20,994 nucleotides of DNA from NCBI GenBank assembly GCA_002887195.1, contig PJAB01000768.1:1-20994 (forward strand), read 5' to 3'. Origin of the DNA: Chrysochromulina parva. Lineage: Eukaryota > Haptophyta > Prymnesiales > Chrysochromulinaceae. Each line of letters starts with the position of its first letter. The first letter of the stretch is position 1. The translations under genes and the position numbers were made by a program. Below are positions 7,123 to 16,400 of the stretch, piece after piece. Below the pieces are notes generated by a model. It was given only the letters and a program-made list of their open reading frames with translations. It was not told the origin of the DNA and ran no database searches.

Positions 7123-8679
7123 CTTTTGCATCTCGTAGAGCACGGCGCGCATCGTGTCGAGTGGCACCTTGCCGCCCTTGCACTTCTCGTCACACCGATC
7201 GAGCAGCTCGCGCAGGTCCGGGTTCTGGATGTACTGGCGGATCTCGTCGTCGATGTCAAAGGAGGACGAGGTGCGCATCTTGTCCATACGTGCGGTCACG
7301 TCCTCCTTGGCGCGACAGCTCTTGGAGCGCATGTCCTTGCGCTGCACGAGCTGTGCGCGGCGTGACTGGAGCAGGTGGTCCGTGCGCGCCGCCTCGAGCT
7401 CGATCTTGCTCGCCATCACCTCGCGCTGGTACTCGGTACGCCGCTGGCTGCGCATATGGGCGAGCTGGATCGCGTAGAGTCGCATCTCGCGCTCGGCGAT
7501 CTTGCTCTCTTGCTCTCGCTGGCGCACCTCGTCCGCCTCCTGCTTCATCTGCTCATGATGGAGCTCCTTCTTCATCACCCCGTCCTTGCGCTCCTGCACC
7601 ACCGCCTCCATCTGCAACTGACACTGCTTGATGTGCTCGCGCTTCTCGATGCCGGCCTGCTGCTTGGCGAGGATCTCCGCCTCCTTCTCCGCCTCGAAAG
7701 CCTGGCGCCGCTCCTCCTCCTTCTGCATCTTCTGCAGGTACTGCGAGCGCTGCTGCGCAAGCCTCTCCTGGTTCTGGAGCAGCGTCTGCTCAATCCGCTC
7801 CTGCTGCCGCGCGCGCGCACGCGCATTCTCCTCCGCTTGGGCCTGGCGCTTCTCCTCGAGCCTCTGGAGACGTTCGCGTTCCTGTTCGGCCTTCTGCTCC
7901 TCCTTGCGCTTCATCTCCGCCTGCTGCTCCTCCAGCAGCTCCTTCTGGCGCAGCCGGCGCGCCTCGGCCTTGGCGATCCTCTCTCGCTCCTTGCGATCCA
8001 ACTCCACCAGGCGCTGGCGCTCCGCCTCCTCCTCCTCCTCGCGCCGCTTCGCATCGCGCCGCATCTCCTCCTGCTGGCGCCGGCGCGCCTCCTTCTCGGC
8101 CCTCTCCTCGGCCTCCTTGCGCTCGAGCTCCGTACGACGCCGGAACTCGGCCGTCTCCTTTGCGCGCTGCTCGCGCTCGAGCCTTCGTGCCTCTTCCTTG
8201 GCCTTCTCGGCCCTGACCTTGTCCTCCTTCTCCGACAGCTGCCGGGCCTGAGAGATCTCAAACATGAGCATCTGCTCGATCTCGGCCTGCTGCTTCTTCT
8301 TGATCTTCTCGATCACGCGTCGATCCATGTCCGCCGCCGTCGACACCGCCTCGTCGGTGAAGTTGGGCGCTGAGGCCGTCTCACCCTCGCTTCGCCCGAG
8401 GTTCGTCACTCCACCGTCAGCAATGACCTTCTCGCGCTCGGCGCGCACCGCCTGGTACGCTTCGAGGCGCAGCTCCTCGTATCGCTCCCATCGCTGCTTC
8501 GCGATGAGCGGCGATTGGCCGGGCTCCTGGAATGCTGACTGCGGCAGCGGCAGAAGCTCGGAGGGCTCGATGCCCGTGCGACGGCATGCCTCGGCGGAGC
8601 GCGGCGTGAGCCGGTTCCGGTGCACGTGCGTGGGCAGTGACGGTGCCGATTTGGCCGGAAGGAGCCTGGCCACAGTCAT
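7093..8679 (-). CDS. Coiled-coil protein, function unknown
   Basis: I use the first ATG at 8679, since the codon three positions upstream in the open frame is GTG. The product is 528 residues. The N-terminal 90 residues look non-helical and contain PLPQSAFQEPGQSP. From about residue 115 to 455 the protein is almost continuous charged helix rich in Glu, Arg, Lys and Gln, with runs such as RRREEEEEAERQRL, typical of a long coiled coil or single alpha helix. A short conserved-looking helical end follows (DIDDEIRQYIQNPDLRELLDRCDEKC). Proteins of this build are frequent in cilia and cytoskeleton, but nothing here proves that location. The C-terminus is uncertain: it ends KEGKLLSGTR at a TGA that is also part of a possible splice donor in a 50-bp duplication, so further exons cannot be excluded. 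The next minus-strand gene, Sed5, ends 156 bp upstream. Confidence 0.75.
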   Translation of the reverse strand: MTVARLLPAKSAPSLPTHVHRNRLTPRSAEACRRTGIEPSELLPLPQSAFQEPGQSPLIAKQRWERYEELRLEAYQAVRAEREKVIADGGVTNLGRSEGETASAPNFTDEAVSTAADMDRRVIEKIKKKQQAEIEQMLMFEISQARQLSEKEDKVRAEKAKEEARRLEREQRAKETAEFRRRTELERKEAEERAEKEARRRQQEEMRRDAKRREEEEEAERQRLVELDRKERERIAKAEARRLRQKELLEEQQAEMKRKEEQKAEQERERLQRLEEKRQAQAEENARARARQQERIEQTLLQNQERLAQQRSQYLQKMQKEEERRQAFEAEKEAEILAKQQAGIEKREHIKQCQLQMEAVVQERKDGVMKKELHHEQMKQEADEVRQREQESKIAEREMRLYAIQLAHMRSQRRTEYQREVMASKIELEAARTDHLLQSRRAQLVQRKDMRSKSCRAKEDVTARMDKMRTSSSFDIDDEIRQYIQNPDLRELLDRCDEKCKGGKVPLDTMRAVLYEMQKEGKLLSGTR

Positions 8680-8835
8680 TCCTTTCACGCTTTGTCCTTG
8701 GCGGCCGCTGCGCGCGCGGCGTCGCCCGGCACGGGAGCCCTCTTGAAACGTAGCGGAGCAAGTTTCGGCTCGAAAGACGGTTTCACTTCAGGGTTTTAGG
8801 TGCCGTTCCCATTTACAGACTGAACTTTCTCACTC

Positions 8836-9903
8836 TCACCTGCGCATCGTGCCGAAGATCACGATGAAGAAGAAGAGCACGCCAAAGATTTTGAGCATGA
8901 GCCCGCGGTTGCCCGTGATGGTGCGCTGGTACTTCATGATCTGCTTGTGCGCATCCTCGACGTTGTCGAGCGAGATGTCCGTGTTCTGGTCGATCCGGTC
9001 GACGAGCGCCCCTTGCTCCGAGACGATGGCCCCAAATCGCTGGAACATGGAGCCCAATTCCGCAAGCGTCGACTGCATCTGGGTGACCTCCTGTTGCCGA
9101 TGCTTCTGCGAGCGCGGCGTCCAGAACTGCTGCGCCTGCAGCTGCTCGGACGTGCTCGGCTCTGCGCCGTACGCGCCGCCGCCCCCGCCCCCGGAGCCAC
9201 CGAATCCCTCGAGGTCGTGATATGCTCGCTCGCTGGCCACCGCCACCGCCGCCGCGCCCGCGCCGGCGGTGGGCCGCCGACGCACGCCGCCCACCGGGAG
9301 GAGCTGCGGCTTGGCGAGGCGCCCGCCGCTCGGACCGCCGCCGCCGCTGCTGCTGCTGCTGCCGCACGCCCCGCCACAGCTGCTGCCGAACGCCTTCGGC
9401 GCTGCAGGCGCTGCAAACGGCGTCGCAAACGGCGAGGCCACGCTCGCCACGCCAAGCTGCGCCGCGCGGCTCTCCTTAGCGCTGATCGTCGCCTCGCGCT
9501 GCTTGAGCGCCGCCTGGAAATCGCTCGTAACCGCCGCCATCCGCGCGCGCAGCCAGGCGAGAAGCGCATCGGCGTGGGCGGCGAATTGGTTTGAACCCGG
9601 CCGCTTGGCAGAGCCGAGTGCATCGAGGCCGGTGGCGGCGCCCGAGAGCTCACGGCGCACGGCAAGATTGATCTCATTGATCTCGGCTGCTGGGTCGTCG
9701 AAGAGCGAGCTCTTACACGCGAGCTTTTGCAGCCGGCTGGTGCGGGCCTCGGTCGCGTGCAGCGCCCGGCCAAGGCGCTGCGCCGTCTCGCCAAACGGCG
9801 TTTTGGCCGCCCGCTGACGGGTCGCCGGCGCTCGGCCGCGCTGCTTGCAGCGCGCATCCGCGATGGCAAAGAACTCCGCCGTCCTGTCGTTCGTGGGCGC
9901 CAT
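8836..9903 (-). CDS. SED5: Syntaxin-5/Sed5-type Golgi Qa-SNARE
   Basis: This is a 355-residue t-SNARE acting in ER-Golgi and intra-Golgi membrane fusion. The N-terminus has NDRTAEFFAI, matching the DRTxEF peptide by which syntaxin-5/Sed5 binds the SM protein Sly1. Helices of an Habc bundle follow at about residues 35-160, then a Ser/Gly/Ala-rich linker at about 160-250 that is longer and more repetitive than usual. The Qa-SNARE helix runs from about 265 to 328. Its ionic-layer glutamine is Gln297 in VSEQGALVDRIDQN, and the typical KYQRTITGNR comes before the membrane anchor. The single C-terminal anchor is LMLKIFGVLFFFIVIFGTM, followed by RR at the very end. The start ATG at 9903 lies directly before the Sly1-binding peptide. 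All expected parts are present and no intron is needed. Confidence 0.92.
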   Translation of the reverse strand: MAPTNDRTAEFFAIADARCKQRGRAPATRQRAAKTPFGETAQRLGRALHATEARTSRLQKLACKSSLFDDPAAEINEINLAVRRELSGAATGLDALGSAKRPGSNQFAAHADALLAWLRARMAAVTSDFQAALKQREATISAKESRAAQLGVASVASPFATPFAAPAAPKAFGSSCGGACGSSSSSGGGGPSGGRLAKPQLLPVGGVRRRPTAGAGAAAVAVASERAYHDLEGFGGSGGGGGGAYGAEPSTSEQLQAQQFWTPRSQKHRQQEVTQMQSTLAELGSMFQRFGAIVSEQGALVDRIDQNTDISLDNVEDAHKQIMKYQRTITGNRGLMLKIFGVLFFFIVIFGTMRR

Positions 9904-10210
9904 CGGATGCTCGCGTAGACTCCATGCTGTGCGCCAGGACAGCGCCTCGTCCGCACGCCTCCTGCCCGCGCCTCCTGACCCGGAGTTGTAGGCAAGCCGA
10001 GCGAATGTATCGACAGGGTCGATTCCCCCCTATCCTGTGTGCGAGGGGGGAATCTTGCTGTCCTCCCGAATAAGCACGCGACGCGCTTCGTTTTTTTCGA
10101 TCAGAATTGGCCGCGTGTGAGGACCTTTGCGTGGACTGCTTCGCGGCAAGGCAGACCCGGTCGTGAGTCGCTTCGCCATCCGCTTCAGTCTGTGAGAGAC
10201 CGAGCGCCGC
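9904..10210. promoter_or_regulatory. Divergent promoter region with a perfect inverted repeat
   Basis: This 307-bp gap separates the starts of Sed5 (-) and the IQ/SH3-like coiled-coil gene (+), so both promoters and 5' leaders must share it. No TATA box is obvious. A perfect 10-bp inverted repeat, GATTCCCCCC (10021-10030) with GGGGGGAATC (10045-10054), encloses a 14-nt loop. It could bind a dimeric regulator or fold in a leader RNA. Confidence 0.5.
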
Positions 10211-12847
10211 ATGGGTGACTCACCCTTTCATTTGTCCAGCTCGCCGCCTGCGACAAAGATGTCGCGACCCGAAGCCGTGCGTCTCATGCAAAGAGCGGTC
10301 AACCCAGGCGGCGGTATGGGCAACTCGACGGCAAGAGGCGACAAGAGTGCCCGCTCGGGAAGCAACACGGCCCGCGGCAAGAAGGGCAAGAGTGATCACA
10401 TGTTCCTGTTGACTACGACGCCGAACCCAGGATCGCCGTCCAAATCCGGTGGACCGATGAAGGTTGCCGACTCAGTCACACTCCTGCAGCTTCGCCGCGA
10501 TTATGATGAGCGGCTGGAGAAGGAGCGGCAAGCGATCCATGATCGCGAAGTTGAGCTTGAGGAAAGACTGCGGCGTGAGGAGAAGAGGGCCCATCGCGAT
10601 GCGGTCGCCGAAACGGCGCTGGGTCTCTCGAAGCTCCGCCAGCAGCAGCAAGCCAAGTTGCAGGCCCACAACAAGATGCATCAAACCGCCGAGGCCGAAA
10701 AGATCGCTGCTGCGGCCCGTGCTGTACAGATAGCTACCCAACACGGCCTCGATATGCAGGCGATGCGCGAGAAGACCCGTCTCGAAGCCGAGGCACGCTT
10801 TGCCATTGAGGTGAAGCAGCTAAATGAGCGACATAACGAGGCGATGCTGAGGCAGGCTGAGAATCTGAATGCTGCTGCGGAGCGCAAGCTCAACATCGAA
10901 AAGGAGGCGACGCACGCGGTTACGGTTCGCGCCGAGAAGCTGCAGCAGGAGCTCGAGCTCGAGCAATCTAGAGTAAAGGACCTCATCCGTCAGGTCGAGA
11001 GTGAGAAGAAGGACAAGGAGAAGCAGTTGCGCGAGCAAAAGTCCAAGGATCTCGCCGAGAAGAACGCGGCCATTCAGGCTGAGAAGGACAAGGCGGAGAC
11101 GGCCAGGCAGACGGCTGCCAAGGCCGAGGCAGTGCGAGCGGAGGTGGTCAAGCTGCGCTCGCAGGAGGCTGACAGGGTGACCGCGCTTGCGACTCAGGCG
11201 CTCAAGGTGGCGGAGAAGGAGAAGGAGGAAGCGCGCCTGACGTGGAAGGCGGCGGAGGCACAGCGGGCAGAGCATGCAAAGGCACGCGCCGAGATGGAGC
11301 TGATGCGCGACGAGAGCAAGGCGATGGTGGAGAATGCTAAGAAGAAAATTGCGGATGCCGATGAGAGGATTAAGTCGATGGAATACGCCATGTCGTTGCA
11401 GCAGGCGGCGCTCGACGCCGTACGTAACTCAGCCGAGGCGGAGAAGCTTGCGCTCATGAAGGCGGCAGAGGAGGCCAAGGCGGCCGCCCTGCATGCCGTC
11501 GCCATGGAGCGTGCGGCCGAGAAGGCGGAGGCCGAGGTAGCGAGAGCAAAGCGGCTCAAGGCCGCCGAACAAGCTAGGAAGCTCGGTGCCTCGGCGGCGT
11601 ACATCCCGCCTGGCGATGACGACGAGGATGCCGCCCTTCTACAGCTGAGCAAACCCGCGAGCAGCATGAACACGACCATGGCCGATGCGGGCTCCATCAT
11701 GAGTGCCGACAACCTGGAGGCGATGGCCAACCAAGTGAAGGAGGCCATCGAGATGGCAGAGAGGGAGCAGCAGCACGCTGCGGCCGCCGAGGAGCGCGTC
11801 GCTGAGCTCGAGAAGGAGATTGACGTCTTGCAGTCTTTGGTTGGCGGCTCGAGCAAGAAGGCGTTGGAGGTGCAGAAGGAGAAGCTTACGCGTCAGACTG
11901 ACATCGCTCGAGGACTTGCGCTGCGGCAGCTGCGTGAGGCGGAGCAGATCAAGGTCTCGGGGATTGCGGAAGAGCTGGTTGGACGTTCGCTGGCGATCGT
12001 CGGGTGCCAGGTGATTGAGGAGATGCTCCACCGTGACGACTCTCCAGCAGCGACAGCGATTCGCAGCGTGCCGCAAAAGATGCAGGTTGGCATTGTCTGC
12101 GGAGTATGCATTCCAGCAGCGCTGGCGGAGACGGCTGGCTTCGGCGACGATCGCGGTACCGCCGTGCCAGAGCCCGTGCACGTGCTCATCCACTCCTCGG
12201 ATGGTGAGAGCACGCCAGTCACGGGAGTGGCCGTGGCGGTGGCGCACGCTGAAGGTACCCCGCAAGAGTGGCTCGTCAAATTCGTCGTTGAGGACGACCA
12301 GGTGCCGGCGCCGGCATGGCTGGGCGAACATGCGATTACGATTGCGTCCCGGTGGGGCGTGATCGTCGCTCAGGGCAGGGCACACATCGAAGAGCGCAAC
12401 CAGGGCGTTGCCGCGTCCAAACGCTACGAGCTCAACGACTTTGATTCGGCTGCGACGAAGTTGCAAGCCAGGGCACGTGGCAGGACGATGAGAGAAAAGC
12501 CCCGGCCAGCACCGATGCATCGGGAGAAGGCTAAAGCTGTATCGGCGATCGACCCGAATCGACCGCTCAACGCACCGAACGTGGGCGACATTGCCATTAT
12601 TGCGACCAACAAGCCACTCATCTGCCGCGCGGGCAACGAGTTCAGCTTCACGTCTGAGCAAGTCGGTCAGCTCGAGCCGGACACTCGCGTACAGGTCATT
12701 GAGATTGTCGTGATGCCCGATGGGCAAGAGCGCGCGCAAGTGCAGCTAGAGGGCGCGAGCGAGCCGTTTGGTTGGCTCACCATGGTGAAGGAGGGCAGCT
12801 CATCGCTCCAACGCGTGATGGAACCGTTGGTGGAGCGTCTTGAATGA
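10211..12847 (+). CDS. Long coiled-coil protein with IQ-like motif and SH3-like module
   Basis: This is a single-exon frame of 878 residues. The first 90 are disordered (Ser, Gly, Thr, Lys). From about residue 95 to 600 it is an Ala/Glu/Lys/Arg-rich coiled coil with short breaks (for example YIPPGDDDEDAA). A mixed region follows at about 610-740 (EELVGRSLAIVGCQVIEEML, then WLVKFVVEDDQ), whose fold I cannot name. Residues 746-762 (SAATKLQARARGRTMRE) resemble an IQ motif, the calmodulin-binding helix. Residues about 800-862 (PLICRAG, VGQLEPDTRVQVIE, MPDGQERAQV, GWLTMVKEG) look like the SH3-like beta module common in protist proteins. These features suggest a cytoskeletal or scaffold protein, perhaps calcium-responsive. 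That role is inference. Confidence 0.8.
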   Translation: MGDSPFHLSSSPPATKMSRPEAVRLMQRAVNPGGGMGNSTARGDKSARSGSNTARGKKGKSDHMFLLTTTPNPGSPSKSGGPMKVADSVTLLQLRRDYDERLEKERQAIHDREVELEERLRREEKRAHRDAVAETALGLSKLRQQQQAKLQAHNKMHQTAEAEKIAAAARAVQIATQHGLDMQAMREKTRLEAEARFAIEVKQLNERHNEAMLRQAENLNAAAERKLNIEKEATHAVTVRAEKLQQELELEQSRVKDLIRQVESEKKDKEKQLREQKSKDLAEKNAAIQAEKDKAETARQTAAKAEAVRAEVVKLRSQEADRVTALATQALKVAEKEKEEARLTWKAAEAQRAEHAKARAEMELMRDESKAMVENAKKKIADADERIKSMEYAMSLQQAALDAVRNSAEAEKLALMKAAEEAKAAALHAVAMERAAEKAEAEVARAKRLKAAEQARKLGASAAYIPPGDDDEDAALLQLSKPASSMNTTMADAGSIMSADNLEAMANQVKEAIEMAEREQQHAAAAEERVAELEKEIDVLQSLVGGSSKKALEVQKEKLTRQTDIARGLALRQLREAEQIKVSGIAEELVGRSLAIVGCQVIEEMLHRDDSPAATAIRSVPQKMQVGIVCGVCIPAALAETAGFGDDRGTAVPEPVHVLIHSSDGESTPVTGVAVAVAHAEGTPQEWLVKFVVEDDQVPAPAWLGEHAITIASRWGVIVAQGRAHIEERNQGVAASKRYELNDFDSAATKLQARARGRTMREKPRPAPMHREKAKAVSAIDPNRPLNAPNVGDIAIIATNKPLICRAGNEFSFTSEQVGQLEPDTRVQVIEIVVMPDGQERAQVQLEGASEPFGWLTMVKEGSSSLQRVMEPLVERLE

Positions 12848-13437
12848 GATAACCAGGAGGCATTAAATTTTTAGAGTATAAAATATTATCCGTGAGTCGT
12901 ACCGATTAACACGACCCGACCTTCACCGCGTTCACCGGAGGGTATGCTGGGCGGGGTCATGTGGCTGGGGGTGCGGCTCCGGGATCACTGGGAGCTCCTG
13001 GCGTGGCGGGTGCGGGACCAGAGAGTGCCGGGTCCAGAACGACGACGTCGACCGGAGCCGCAACGCCTCCGGCTTCGGGCTTGTTGGCGGTCTCGTCTCC
13101 GCAGTCTCGCTCTCGGATCCTCGCGCGCCCGCGGGCGCGGCGCCCGCCCTAAACACCACACGAATACCGATTAGACCGATTACGCGTCTCGTGTACAGTG
13201 TACTCGATCGAATTTTGTGAATAGCGCATACCGACCCGCCGACACGACGCACAAAACCGGAAACCCAGAGCCTGTCTCTGCGCGCAATATTTCCGTGTTG
13301 GTCCACGTGTCGAATCGATGACCATAGCGTCGGGGCCATGCCGCACAAGGCATGCCACCCGTTCTGACACTTGAGTCCCGTCCGGCCGTACGTGCGGCTC
13401 CCGTTGGCTGCCGCATGCAGATACACGCCTCGACACC
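12848..13437. other. Intergenic region between convergent genes
   Basis: The 3' ends of the coiled-coil gene (+) and the GH63 gene (-) face each other across 590 bp. Just after the stop at 12847 there is a marked AT-rich stretch (about 12864-12890, containing TAAATTTTT and TATAAAATATTA), a plausible 3'-end processing region. A 16-bp perfect GC palindrome (CGCGCCCGCGGGCGCG) is at 13124-13139. No gene is called. Confidence 0.5.
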
Positions 13438-16400
13438 TCAAGAGTCCAGGCGGTCCAGGTCGAGCTCCTCGATGCCCTCTGAACCGATTGCGCCCATTAA
13501 ATGTCGCAAGATGAAGTTGAGCCACGACTCGATGCGCACGCCAGTTCGCTCGGCCTTTTCTGCTTCCAACGCCTGTGCGTAGCCAGCACGCTCGGCAGTG
13601 GAGGCAGGCCGCGGGGCGGCAGAGGCCGTCTTGGGGGCTGGAGGAACGCTAGTCCATGAAGTTGGAAGATTCTGACGAGCAAAAGGGGACCATTCGTACC
13701 AGCCGGAGCCGTACCAGTGCCAATCGCGCCACATGTGGGCAGAGGCCTTCTCGGGAGCTGGTGCTTTGGTCCATGGACTTGGAAGACTGTCCCGCGCGAA
13801 AGGGGCCCATGCGTACCACCCAGAGCCGTGCCGGCGCCAATCGCGCCAAAGGCCCCTGTCAGCCTGGCTGGTCGAGGGAGCGGCACTGGCCGACGATGCA
13901 CTGGGTGTAGTCTTGGCCTTCACCTCCCTTGTCGCCTCCACCTCCGCCTTTGGCGCTGACTTCACCTCCGCCTTCGCCTCCGCCTTCGCCGCCTCGCTTG
14001 CCGCACGGTCCGCACTCGCCGACGCCGCCGGCTGCGCCACCCGAAGGGGGATCATCTGTGAAAGTTGTGGGAGGCGTACATAGCCTGCCTCGAGTAGGGA
14101 AAGATACGATGCAAGGGCGCCCCACTGGTGGAAGCGGTCGCCCGTGCAATTGAGCGCGCGCGCGCTCGGCGAGTAGTTCTCGCACACGTGCCCGTGCCGG
14201 CGCCACATGTCCAGCACCATCGAGCGCATCTGCGCCACCAAAGCCTTACGGCCACGGCGCACGATGGGCACATGGTCATACTGAAGCAGACCCGCGTAGA
14301 CGAGGAGGGAGGTCGGCGACCACACAAGACCTCGCCAGTAATCCTGCTCCTTGAAGGCTGCGTCCTCAAAGGTGATCGACGGTAGGCCCCAGTGGCATTG
14401 CGTTGAGCGCTCAGCGCGTGAGACACCCTCCACATGGATACAGAAGCGGCGAGGGTTTAGGAGCCATTCGGTGACCATGCGTTCCGCCTGCGCATCGGTG
14501 GCGAGGCCAGCGAGGAGAGGGTAGAAACTTGTCGGCGAGACGCGCGTGCTCAGCCGGCCGCCTTCATCCTGATGGCGGTTCGTAAAGGCGCCGAGCTCCT
14601 CATTCCACAGATGGGCTTGGATGAGCTGGCCGAGCTCGTGCGCGCGCGATTCGAGCTGCCTGCCTTGCTCTTGCCGAGCGCGCCGCGCGTGCTCGTCGGG
14701 GAAGGCGTCGTGGTGGGCGAGCGACGCTTCGGCGAGCGCAGAAAGGTGACGAAGCTCGGCGACCACGAGTGAGGACATGCCGACATCGTACAGGCGCATG
14801 AGCAGCGTGCTCGTGTTGTCAAAGGAGGCCTCGTCATACATGGGCGAGTTATCCATCCCGGACTCGAGCTTGGCCATCTTGAGGCTGGGCTTGTTGTACT
14901 TGGAGCCCATCGCACCGGGGTCACTGCCGAGGGCGATGAGGCCGAGCGGCTGCAGCCGGCGTTTGCGCCAGAACCAGTCGAGCCACGCGGCCACGTCCTC
15001 GAAGAGCAGCTCGACGAGCCAATCATCGTTGTAACGGGTGTGCAGTATGCGCAACGCCAAGGCGCCGAGCGGTGGACCTGAACGGTCAAAAGAGATCCAG
15101 TTGGGCATCCACATGTTGGGCACGAATCCTTCCGAGAGCTTTCCCTTGAGCAGCGTCGTCAGCTGCGAGTACGCGAGCGCACGCTGGTCGAGGGCGAGCT
15201 GCATCGAGGCGAAGACGTCGTCCCACATGAAGGCTACCCACGGCCGTCCCCATCCGCGTGCGCACTGCGTCTGCGGCCCAGGCAGCATGGAGCGCGAGAG
15301 TTGATTCCACATGAGCGCCGCTTGTGTCAGCTGCTTGACCTCCGCGTGCGTTCCGAATGCTTCGAGGTGCCGCTCCACGTCGGCGCGCACCTCGCTCATG
15401 GAGCGGGCAATCTCGCGGACCGTGCGCGAGCCACGCGCCGCTCGGGACGCTAGCAGCCCGACGCCTTCGTTAGCTTGGCCGTTGGAGCCCGGGCCGAGCG
15501 CGAAGGCGAGATGGGGCATCTTACCGAGCGAGGCGATCTTGATAGACTTGCTCCCCGCCGCGCCGCGCACGGTCAGTCCACCCATCTTCTCTTTCGGGCT
15601 CTTGCCGTTACGTTTCCACAGCCCATCGGTGTTGACGGTGATGCTCTCACGGCCTTGGCCGTCACGACTCTCGATGACGCGACCCGGCAGCTGATGGCCG
15701 CCACCGTCGCTGCCCGTCGCCCCCACGCTCACCACGAAGGCCACGTTGGGGGCGCGCGCCTGACCGCCCACCAGCCGCGCATGCACTAGCAAAGGCCCCC
15801 AGCGGCTCTTCTGCATCGTCTCAATGGACACGTTAACTCCCGCCGAGGTGAAGAAGAGTTGCGTGTACTCGTGCCGATACCCGTGCGCCCCCAACCGCAC
15901 GCGCCCATCGTCGATCATCGCCTTGGTACCCTCTAGCTCGCATGGGCTCGTGCCGCCGCCCGCACTTGTACCTTGGGAGAGCTCCCGGCCGGAGATCGTA
16001 CCTTGGGAGAGCTCCCGGCCGGAGATCGTACCTTGGGAGAGCTCCCGACCGACGCCGCTGCCACGGCCGGTGAGTACACATAGTCCGAAACGCAGCTCGA
16101 CCCCAAAAGGCAGCATGACGTGCGTGGTGACGGAGCGCTCGTTCCATGTGCCCCAGTACCCATGGATGAGCTCGCGCTGCATCGTGAGACGCGCGTGCTG
16201 CGCGGCGGGCACGTACGTCGAGAGCGCCGAGCGTGGCACCGGCACCATCGCAGGTGCCCCCCTTGATGCTTCCCAGCGGTTCTTGCCCCACGAGTACACG
16301 GGCGCCGTGCTGGTTCGTTGCCAGCTCAGGGAGAAGCCTGCCCGCCCGCTCGCCTCGAGCCGGCGCTTGCCGGCGGCTTGGTGCAGCTCACGGCCGTCCA

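Noticed and set aside
7375..8373. Plus-strand 332-codon Leu-rich frame
   Set aside because: It is the antisense of the Glu/Lys-rich coiled coil (GAG/AAG read as CTC/CTT), so the leucine richness is an artefact.
11639..12739. Minus-strand 366-codon frame opposite the IQ/SH3-like gene
   Set aside because: No domain or composition of its own; the plus strand carries the coherent IQ and SH3-like motifs.
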